Shown here: piece after piece, positions 56,241-64,000 of the stretch
Layout of the letters: each line of letters begins with the position of its first letter
Numbering within the stretch: position 1 is the first letter of the stretch
DNA from: Crocodylus rhombifer
Lineage: Eukaryota > Chordata > Crocodylia > Crocodylidae
Reading direction: 5' to 3'
Length of the DNA: 64,000 nucleotides
Assembly (NCBI GenBank): GCA_038503035.1
Contig: JAVSML010000998.1
Span: forward strand, 310,001 to 374,000
The notes under the pieces: generated by a model
Database searches by the model: none
Told to the model about the DNA's origin: nothing
The model's input: the letters and a program-made list of their open reading frames with translations, nothing else
Position numbers and translations under genes: made by a program

Positions 56241-57726
56241 ATTTAAAACTCTTCCCAATCCAGCTGTTTAAAATGTTACAATTTCAGTTCTATGTATATG
56301 GCCTCGGGGTGCGAGTACACAGAAGAATGTTAAAACTGAGGAGGGTGCGCATTTTTTCATTTTTTATCGCAGCCTAGGCTGTTTATGTTTTAATTCCTTC
56401 TTCCTTTTCCTCTTAAAGCCTTGTTTAAGGTTTTGGGAGTGTCTCAGATTTCATGTTCCTTCCCTCATACTTCTACAACCTCAGGAACAACACGTCAAGG
56501 AATCCTGTATGGGCTGTGTAAAGCACATCACTCCATTGTAATCTCAACATAGATAAGGGGATCAACTTTGTGTACAGGAAATAATCCCTTATTTTTAATT
56601 CTAACAGAAGGAAACATTGATAAACAGTAGTCTGACTATTGGAAAATGTGGATAGTGTTGGAGTGCATAAAAGAAGGCAATGGTGAGAAGTCCACATTAC
56701 CATGGAATGGGAATCTGCATGGTGATTTACTTTGTTTTGTGAGGGATACTTAGTAGGACAACACAGACAAATGTTCAAAATGGAATATAACATTTAGAAT
56801 TCAGTATGAAACATCTGGGTCCCCACATTAACTAACAATTCAGACAGAAGAAGAAAAAAAAATCAAAAGGGGGTATTCCGGCCATTTCCCTTGAGTTGCT
56901 CTAGTAAGGAGGAACTGGGCTTCCATTAGATTGAGAGGAACTTCAGCCCCTCTAGCCTGCAGATCACAGTGAAACCTAGGTAGGTTGGATCCAGCCATGC
57001 AAAAGCCTTGTGCCTTCACAGTAACTTTTATTACTACATAACTGTAATAAATTTTGCAAGCTTATATTTAGCTAAAATAATTAGGAATGTAGATGTTTTC
57101 AGGAATGTAATGGGATCGGCAGCATGCTTTCTTTCCACAGCATGGAAGAATAACTGAGACTTTTAGTTCCATTTTGGCAGGTTTATTTTTGTACTTTACT
57201 GAAAGTAAAAGCAGCTCATTTTTGAAGAGATTAAGTCTCTATGGTGTGTTGTAAAATTAAGCTTGTTGGCTTTCACAGTTGGTTTGTTTAATCCTTTTTC
57301 CTGTATGGGGTGTGGGAATAGTTATCCTAAGACTAACTTTCTCCTACAAAAGGATACTATTTTTTTTACACAAATGTAGTCATCTTTTGTGCCAGGGGAG
57401 AGAGTGCTTATGTAAGATGACAGAACATTTTGTTGTTCTCGTGAGATGGTTTTACAAGTCCATTTACTGTGCAGTGTTTGTCAGGAGTGCATATAATGGG
57501 TTTCCTGATTAAAATAAATGAAAAGGGGGAAGAGAAGAGACAGTAACTTTTACAGCATTTTTTGTCAGGGTGATATGATTCAGTCTAAAATATTTCAGCT
57601 TCCTTTTAACTACTTTACTCGAAGTTTGAAATAGCAAATCATGAAGGCAAGCAGTGTTCCGTATATTCTTTTGTCTGTTTTAAAAACCTACACAGTCAAC
57701 ATTGATAAATAAGGACAAAGCTGTTT

Positions 57727-57879
57727 CTTTCAATTCTATACCTATGTTTATCAACATAGAACAAGGAACAAAATGCAGTCTGAGAGTTGCAGCAGAGCTG
57801 GAGTGACCTCCCAACTAAGGGAGCATTCAGTATATACCTATTCAATATATAACTTTCAATTCTATACCGATGTTTATCA
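57727..57879 (-). repeat. Unidentified short insert bounded by 27-bp direct repeats
   Basis: Positions 57727-57753 and 57853-57879 are identical except one base (T or G at the 17th position). Between them lie 99 bp, most of which is the inverted copy of 56171-56240. This could be a very long target-site duplication around a retroposed unit or a tandem duplication with later loss. Family unknown. Confidence 0.75.
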
Positions 57880-58625
57880 TTTATATTCTTGTAGATATAT
57901 AAGTTACACTGGCTGTTTTTTGGGGTATTTTTTGCCTAACCTCTGAGTTTTGTGTACTAGATTTTGTTTTTCTGTGACTTCCAGCTATCACTGGCAGAAA
58001 GCAGTGACAAATCAGAATCAGTTTGTTTGGGTTCAGGAATGTCTGGCATACCCCCAAACTGCTGCCGAAGAACATTTTGTTTGTCTACACAGTAGAAGGC
58101 AAAATTTTAGGACTACAATATTTTAAACATGCATCATGGACCTCTGTCAATATGCAGTTCACCATAATTGGTCAATGTAAACTGAAGACTTCCAGCTGTA
58201 CTTTGTTCAACTATTTAAATGAAGACTTTTAGTAATTTTGTGGTTAGTGAAAGAAAGTTGGTATTTGGGTCACTGGCATTGTGTTACTTTATAGAAGTTA
58301 TCTAATCCCAGCATGCATCATCTGTAAAAGGGTAATACCATTTACTTTGCATGAGTATTCTGAGATATAATGCTTGTGAAGAGCCTTGAGATTCTTATGG
58401 AAGGTTAAATAATGTGCAGGTTATTTGCTCGTTCTTTACATAGCCCCTTAAGCTATTTCACTGTGTTGACAAAAAGAAATGTACAAATGATTACTTGTGT
58501 GGGGTGGGTATGGGTGATATTTCAAATTGAACGTTACCTATTTATATAGTGTAAGACGTAATGTGCCACTGCCTTGAAAAGAACATCAAGCCTTAAATCT
58601 TAGCTATTTTAGTGACAATAGATAT

Positions 58626-58665
58626 TTTATATATATAAAATGTATATACAATAATTATATATACT
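58626..58665. repeat. AT-rich microsatellite
   Basis: Alternating TATATA and TGTATATACA runs, partly self-complementary. Confidence 0.7.
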
Positions 58666-59891
58666 TCAGTGAAACTAATCATATGTTATGTTATACACAT
58701 CTTTAAGTCTTTCCAAGATTGGGTGCTAAAAGCAGGCAGCAAGCACAATTTAGCATCCTTTTTTATATGATAGAAGCATAGTTTTGTTAGTTTTTTACTT
58801 TCCAGGGCAAGTAACAAAAATGTAGCTTGTCTTCCATCCTCTGCATATAAATCTGCATATTAAATTGCAACTTTAAAATGGGAAGGAATTTTGGTTCCAA
58901 ATATTCAGGATTATTTTAAAAGAATTAAAATTCTCAGACTTCAGTCTCAAATTGTGTTTAAATACATACATTTTCTCTACTCAGGAAATATTTATTTTCA
59001 AGGAAATAGTCTAAAAAGCATGTTAATCTGTGAGCTGCACACTTCCACAGAAAATCAATGATCAAACTACTAATTTAATCTCTAAATTCTTTAAAAATAT
59101 AAAATGGAAAAAAAACCCACCCCTGTTATTCCTTTTGTGTGCAATAACCTGGAGGGTTAACTTTCTGGGGGACTTGATTTTCTGTGGAAATTTTACTAGA
59201 AAGTTATGACCACCTTCAGTTAAAATAACCCACATTTCATTTTATTCCTTTTTAAACAAAAATAAGAATATAAATGACAATTAACCAACTACCATATGTT
59301 TCACATTGGTAGGAAAAAAACAAGTCATATTTTATTTAATTTGATTAAGAGACTCATTTCTCAAACCAGTTGTTGGTTGAAGTCACAATTCTTTGTCTTT
59401 GGCATTCTTTCTCTCTAACCCCAATAAATTACAAGTTTGTTAGCCAAACTTGGTGAAAACTTGAATGTGAACAGTCCTGTGTTCCTGCCATGTTTAGAGC
59501 ATCCCCGCTAAATTTAGAGGTAATGGAGCATTAAAGCTGTTTCATGGGAAAAAAAAAAAAACTTAAGGAAGAAAGCAAATACTGCATGTGAAACAAAAGA
59601 TCCCAGTAGGGGGTTGCGGAATGGGCCGTATTCTATTCGGATTCGGCCTGAATCAGGGACAGTGATTTGATTTGTTGATTCAGATCGCTGTCCTGATTTT
59701 GACTGAGTCCTAATCTGAAGATTTGCTGATTCAGAGAATCAGTAATTCGGCCATAGACACAGCTTTAAATGTTTTACCTACATACCTCAAGGTACTGAGG
59801 TATGCAGCAGCTTGTGAATGCTGCAATGGTGGGGCGGGTGGTGCATCTCACAGGAACGCAGAGGGGAGGGAGTGGGGGCATGTGCTCAGCG

Positions 59892-59941
59892 GTGGACCTG
59901 GAAGTGGAACAGAACTTTTTCTCGTCCACTTCCAGGTCCAC
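59892..59941. repeat. Perfect 16-bp hairpin in hAT element
   Basis: GTGGACCTGGAAGTGG (59892-59907) and CCACTTCCAGGTCCAC (59926-59941) are exact reverse complements around an 18-nt spacer. It is related in sequence to 61001-61052. Confidence 0.85.
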
Positions 59942-59949
59942 TGCCAATC

Positions 59950-60932
59950 AGGTCATTTTCGACCTGGAGGGATGTGGGCAGTGGGGTTCCGCAGGGCTTG
60001 GTCCTCGGGCCCGCACTGTTCAACATCTTCATCAGTGACTTGGACGAGGGGGTAAAAAGCACCCTGTTCAAATTTACTGACAACACCAAGATGTGGGGGG
60101 ATGTGGGCACGCTAGAAGGGAGGAATAGGCTGCAATCAGAACTAGACAGGTTACAAGGGTGGGCGGATGAGAACAGGAAGGGATTCAACACAGACAAGTG
60201 CAAGGTGATGCACCTGAGGAGGAAGACCCAACACCATACCTACAGGCTGGGGAACTCCCTTCTCATCAGTGCAGAGGCAGAAAAGGATCTTGGAGTCATC
60301 ATTGATGCCAAGATGAGCATGGGCTGGCAGTGTGGGAATGCGGTCAGGAAGGCCAACCATACCTTGTCATGCATCCACAGATGCATCTCGAGCATGTCCA
60401 AGGAGCTGATCAGTCAGGCCACAGTTGGAGTACTGCGTCCAGTTCTGGGCGCCGCACTTCAAGATGGATGTGGACAACATGGACAGGGTCCAGAGGAGGG
60501 CCACTCGCATGATCAGAGGGCAGCAGGGCAGGCCCTACGAAAAGAGGCTGCAGGACCTGAACCTGTTCAGCCTCCACAAGAGAAGGCTGAGGGGGGGTCT
60601 AGTGGCCTGTTACAAACTAGTCAGAGGGGACCAGCAGGCACTAGGGAAGTCCCTGTTCCCCTGAGCACTACCAGGAGTGACTAGAAATAACGATCACAAG
60701 CTGGCAGAGGGTAGATTCAGACTAGACATCAGGAGGCGCTACTTCACTGTCAGGGCGGCTAGGATCTGGAAGCAGCTTCCAAGCGAAGTGGTGCTGGCTC
60801 CTACCCTGGGGTCTTTAAGAGGAGGCTGGATGAACACCTTAGTAGGGTCATTTGACTCCAGTACTTTTTCCTGCCAGGGCAGGGGGTCAGACTTGATCTG
60901 CTCAGTTCCCTTCCAACCCTATCAACTACGAA
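59950..60932 (+). mobile_element. CR1 LINE nested in the hAT element
   Basis: It starts just before the GVPQG box (TTCGACCTGGAGGGATGTGG) and ends with ATCAACTACGAA, a degenerate tail. 5'-truncated. The subfamily matches 54202-56050. Confidence 0.88.
59955..60850 (+). pseudogene. CR1 reverse transcriptase, catalytic box mutated
   Basis: A long frame from 59818 to 60684 enters CR1 at about residue 46. It shows GSGVPQGLVLGPALFNIFISDLDEG, then KFTDNTKMWG where KFADDTKMWG is usual, then EAEKDLGVIIDAKM and SCIHRCISSMSKE. The second catalytic aspartate is asparagine, so the enzyme is dead even though the frame is open. After about residue 200 the frame shifts; the true continuation lies in 60425-60664 (LEYCVQFWAPHFKMDVDNMDRVQRRATRMIRG form) and 60677-60850 (NNDHKLAEGRFRLDIR). 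The first 45 residues are hAT sequence. Confidence 0.87.
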
Positions 60933-61000
60933 CCCCAGGTGCCCCCCAGACACAGGAGTCACCAGTCGCCAGGTTTGGGGGGATCCTCCATGCACTCTCC

Positions 61001-61052
61001 AGCAGACCCAGAAGTGGACTGGAAGTGTTTTTGGTCCACTTCTGGGTCTGCT
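61001..61052. repeat. Perfect 18-bp hairpin in hAT element
   Basis: AGCAGACCCAGAAGTGGA (61001-61018) and TCCACTTCTGGGTCTGCT (61035-61052) are exact reverse complements around 16 nt. It aligns base by base with the hairpin at 59892-59941, in the same orientation. Confidence 0.85.
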
Positions 61053-61689
61053 GCTGATCATGCAAGGGACCCCCCGCACTCTCGTGGGACACTCCATCCG
61101 CCCCAGCATCTCAGCATTCATGAGCCACCTGGTACTTCGAGTTATGTAGAAAAAAAACATTTTAAAGCTTTGTCTATGTCTGAATCATCTAATCTCTCTG
61201 AATTGATCCAGAGGGTTCTGATTCAATTTGGAGAGATTAAAGGGTCTCCCGATTCAGATTCGGAGATTTGGCTGCTGAATCGGGCTGAATCTCCGCCAAA
61301 TCGAATCAGTGACCGAAGCTTCACACAGCCCTAGTTCCCAGTCTCTTTTTGTGTGGAAAGTACCACTTCCAGTCAGCTTGCAACCCCGTTTTTGGAATGA
61401 GCCCATGAAGTACAATTGAATTCCCATGAAGTATATGCTCCTGGTTTTGATAACTGTTGTTTTAAAGGGTTTAGGAGGAAATTAAAAAAACAAGCAAAAT
61501 ATCATCAATAAAACATTGCAACACAAAATACTGATGACCTCCCTGCCTAAGATATTGCCTTATCCCTGATATTCCATCATAGTCCCTAAGGTCAGCTGGC
61601 AGCCAAGTTAAAGGCAATCTCTGGTAACTTTCATCTACTTGTAAAGTTCATTCAGCAAAATTACATGGGAGTTGTTTCCAGTAGTACTG

Positions 61690-61955
61690 CCTCAGCTTTG
61701 GAGCTCTCACCCTTGTGGCCTGGTACAAGTGGTACAAGACCTTTTTATCTGGGCAGGCATTTGGCTGGGAGGTTATTTGGGCAGGCATTTGGCTGGGAGG
61801 TTAAGTTCTGAGATATTGTTTTAGTAGCAGTTTGTTTCTTTTTATTATATTTTAATATTTTATCTGTTTTTATAATGTATCTTGATTCTTATTTTAAGCC
61901 ACCCACAGCCTTTTTGGGAGACAGCACCCTATTAAATAAATAAAATAAAAATTAT
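61690..61955 (+). mobile_element. LINE/SINE 3' end with AATAAA-rich tail
   Basis: TTTTAAGCCACCCACAGCC, TTTTTGGGAGACAGCACCC and TATTAAATAAATAAAATAAAA resemble the conserved 3' end (AAGCCGCCCTGAGCC, GGGCGGTATAAATAAA) shared by L2/L3-type LINEs and the SINEs that use them. The upstream part is not recognised. Confidence 0.45.
61749..61802 (+). repeat. 28-bp tandem duplication
   Basis: Two adjacent, identical copies of GGGCAGGCATTTGGCTGGGA plus GGTTA. Confidence 0.9.
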
Positions 61956-62298
61956 TTCATATTTTATAATGAAAGTAACTTAGTTTCTTTGAGTTCAGGA
62001 TACAGGTGCTCAAAATATATTGGATGAACAGAAAGCTTAAAATTGTTAGTATAGACTAGTGAAAAGGCCTGCATAAACTGAATTGAATAGTACCAACTCT
62101 TTTGGGTCCCTTACATTACATTTTTGCAAGCAGGTCTAGATCGGCCGGTGGCATCAGCAGCCTCTGTGTGTTGCACACAGTAAATCAGGGAGAGGACAGG
62201 CAGCACAGTGGCAGACAGAGGAAGGATCAGAAAGCAGAGCACTAAATGGATCAAGGAAAGAGGATAAAAGTCAAACTTAAGGAAGGCATGGGTTTTAA

Positions 62299-62553
62299 TG
62301 GGCCTGTCTACATGTGACGCTATGCCACCGTAGCAACCTGTTATGGTAACATAGCATCCATGGATGTCTGCACGTGACCAGAAGCTACTTTGCCACAGCA
62401 GCATGCTCCCTAGTTATAGTGCTCCACTATGGCAAAGTAGCTGTTAAAAATAACTATGTGCCATGTGTATGGTGCAATACAGGTGTTTACTGCATCTTGC
62501 TTAAGCATAGCACAGTAGCAATATCTCTATAGGGCAACATGTAGAAAAGCCCA
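62299..62553. mobile_element. MITE with GGGCYTGTCTACATG ends
   Basis: GGGCCTGTCTACATGTGAC at the left pairs with GGGCTTTTCTACATGTTGC read inward from the right. AAT occurs immediately outside both ends, suggesting a 3-bp duplication. One end of the same family is seen at 29331 (GGGCGTGTCTACATGAGAC). Superfamily uncertain. Confidence 0.65.
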
Positions 62554-63256
62554 ATCTGCCATGCCAGCCGAACGGTTGGCCTTATTTGGTGTACATCGTG
62601 TTTGCAGCAGCAGTTCTGAACCTGATGCCTATACCACTGCTGGTAGATGAGTTATTTTCCAGTATCAGAACAAAAATCAGTCAGATCTTGATTAAAAATC
62701 AGAAGATTCTGTATCAAGTAGGCTAATAAGACTTAAGGCACGTTAGCTTCCATCTTGCTAAGGCCTTTTCAATTCTGTTAAGCTATAGCGGGAAAGAAAA
62801 GTGATGTTAAACCCAAATTAGTGAACCAAAGTAGCACCCTCTTACCATTCTAAATGGGGTCAGCCTGTTTGCTAGGGGGAAGGGGAGGGGAAGGAGAAGG
62901 TATTATTCTTTATGGGTCTGCCAGTCAGGAACACTATGGAAATGTCCAGAAAAAGTAAGATCTCTGACTGAGAGTAAGAGTATGGAAGATAGGGGCTTAT
63001 GCGTAAATTCTTCCCAACCTCAGTCTGAAAAAAAAATGATAGTGATAGATTAGATGAGGGGAGAGGTGACTGCTGCAGAGTGAAAGATGGAGGTGTACAG
63101 CGTATCTTTAGCAGTTTTCTATACTGTGGACAACTCTGTCACTACCTGGTGCCCTGCTGGGTGTGTATTGTTTTTCGGGGGGAATTTCCCTCCAAAGTAA
63201 TATGATTCTCCCTGAATGAGTCACTCTTCTACTTTGGTGATATCTAGTCTGTAGTA

Positions 63257-63472
63257 CAAGGGTCATCAACATGTTTGGGCAGAGTGCCAAAAACACCTGC
63301 AGTCTCGACTTGTTAGATGTTGACATGCCAGGGGTGGGTGGCAGGGGACCCTTGAGGGGCCCAATCCTTGTTGTGTCAGCGCAGCTCCAGATCCTTCCCT
63401 GCTGTCTGTCCCAAGGCACACATGCCAAGCAAAATGCCTCTGGCACCTGCGCTGGGGGTTGCCTTACCCCTC
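63257..63472. mobile_element. hAT-like MITE, 216 bp
   Basis: CAAGGGTCATCAACATG at the left pairs with GAGGGGTAAGGCAACCCC read inward from the right. CTGTAGTA (63249-63256) and TTGTAGTA (63473-63480) form a 7/8 duplication of hAT length. The AGAGTGCCAAAAAC start is similar to the 31369-31595 element. Confidence 0.75.
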
Positions 63473-63480
63473 TTGTAGTA

Positions 63481-64000
63481 CTTTGGGGATGGAACGTTAA
63501 TAAAAAAAAAAATTTTTTCATTTTAAACCTGCATGTCTGTAATTGATGGTAAGTACCTGTATGCCTACAAAAATGTGCATCTGGGCCGTAGTAAATATAT
63601 TTTGGCACGAAAGAGTATAGTACAGGCATAAATCTGTTGTGTATGGTGTTTAGAGACTAGATACTCAGGTTTGAGTGTATCCTCAAAACTAGTGTTCACA
63701 TAACATTCGTTTTATATTGTTCTTGTGTTGTAAATTGTTTTTGGAAGACCATCTCCTTATTTCCATGTCTTTTTCTCAGTTACCTATACATGTTGGTAAA
63801 AAGACACAGACATGCTCCTGTTTCAATACTGCACCAAATCATTTCACAAAAATGTTAAAACACATAAGGGCTTTAAAGATTATTTATTATCTTGTTATAT
63901 TCGAATATATATTTTCCTTGTTATTACTTTCTGGAAGTGTTCATAAGGTAGCCAGTTTGACCTAATGTAAGTTTAATATAGTTTTATTAAGGTTATGATT
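63481..64000. other. AT-rich unique flank, no gene seen
   Basis: No repeat or coding signature recognised. Confidence 0.5.

Larger units (their letters stand above)
56051..59606. other. AT-rich unique block with an inverted short repeat pair
   Basis: No genes recognised. It contains the pair 56171-56240/57758-57829 and an AT microsatellite near 58626-58665. The 69-codon frame at 58023-58232 has no recognisable domain. Confidence 0.45.
59607..61333. mobile_element. Non-autonomous hAT-type element split by a CR1
   Basis: TAGGGGGTTGCGGAATGGGC at the left pairs imperfectly with TAGGGCTGTGTGAAGCTTCG read inward from the right. The flanks are GATCCCAG (59599-59606) and GTTCCCAG (61334-61341), a 7/8 match to an 8-bp duplication. 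Both arms carry GATTCGG/GAATC motif arrays like those of the 359-1980 element. A CR1 occupies about 59950-60932, leaving a hAT of about 740 bp. Two related hairpins (59892-59941 and 61001-61052) lie on either side of the CR1. Confidence 0.8.
61342..62298. other. Mostly unique, with a LINE/SINE-type 3' end
   Basis: No gene recognised. It contains the local duplication and tail described below. Confidence 0.45.

Noticed and set aside
58023..58232. 69-codon frame as a possible conserved exon
   Set aside because: It opens with a methionine in AT-rich DNA and shows no domain, splice-site pair or codon pattern that I can support.
63108..63629. 173-codon minus-strand open frame
   Set aside because: It crosses the whole hAT MITE at 63257-63472 and unique flanks on both sides, so it cannot be an old gene. 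No domain seen.
1..64000. CRISPR array, operons, bacterial promoters or terminators
   Set aside because: The sequence is vertebrate in repeat content. Direct repeats seen are local duplications or transposon features, without regular spacers.
1..64000. tRNA, rRNA or snRNA genes
   Set aside because: I looked for cloverleaf A/B-box patterns and conserved RNA cores by eye and found none that I could defend. A tRNAscan-SE or Infernal run would settle this.

Overview
This 64 kb window looks like gene-poor vertebrate DNA, intergenic or deep intronic. I found no exon, splice-supported gene, tRNA or rRNA of the host that I can defend. The longest protein-like stretches are all decayed reverse transcriptase from CR1 LINEs. 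The repeat mix is many 5'-truncated CR1 copies ending in short 8-9 bp tail repeats (TCTATGAAA or ATGATTCT type), hAT and TA-flanked (mariner/pogo-like) non-autonomous DNA transposons, Penelope-like fragments and solo retroviral LTRs. That mix points to a sauropsid. I favour a crocodilian over a turtle, but this is judged by resemblance only.

Layout. 1-9 kb: a complete non-autonomous hAT element (359-1980, exact 8-bp target-site duplication), a short palindromic repeat (5121-5224), a head-to-head Penelope-like palindrome (6831-7073), a second Penelope-like copy (about 7645-7965) and a CR1 3' end (8065-8690). 9-24 kb: unique AT-rich DNA with a TA-flanked foldback element (11272-12078), a 276-bp inverted-repeat element (12850-13125), a second hAT element (17625-18513), a CpG-rich solo LTR (18958-19665), a TA-flanked element (21146-22406) and a probable LTR-like block (22586-23395). 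24-33 kb: an ancient CR1, a solo LTR (25721-26447), a third Penelope-like copy, another CR1, a second foldback element (30508-31363) in the opposite orientation to the first, and a CR1 with a small hAT insertion. 33-48 kb: mostly unique, with palindromic MITE-like elements and a three-layer CR1 nest (39424-41820). 48-56 kb: the densest CR1 tract, including a CR1 split by a 704-bp solo LTR and the longest CR1 copy (54202-56050). 56-64 kb: unique DNA, then a hAT element (59607-61333) split by a CR1, and several MITEs.

Nothing here amounts to a working multi-gene system. The genes do not act together: what is present is a layered record of transposition. The most interesting signals are hammerhead-ribozyme-like cores in the Penelope-like copies, decayed partly at CpG sites; several nested insertions with readable target-site duplications, which give a relative chronology; GC-rich foldback interiors in a TA-flanked element family; and two unidentified short repeats present as inverted pairs, one of them bounded by a 27-bp near-identical direct repeat.
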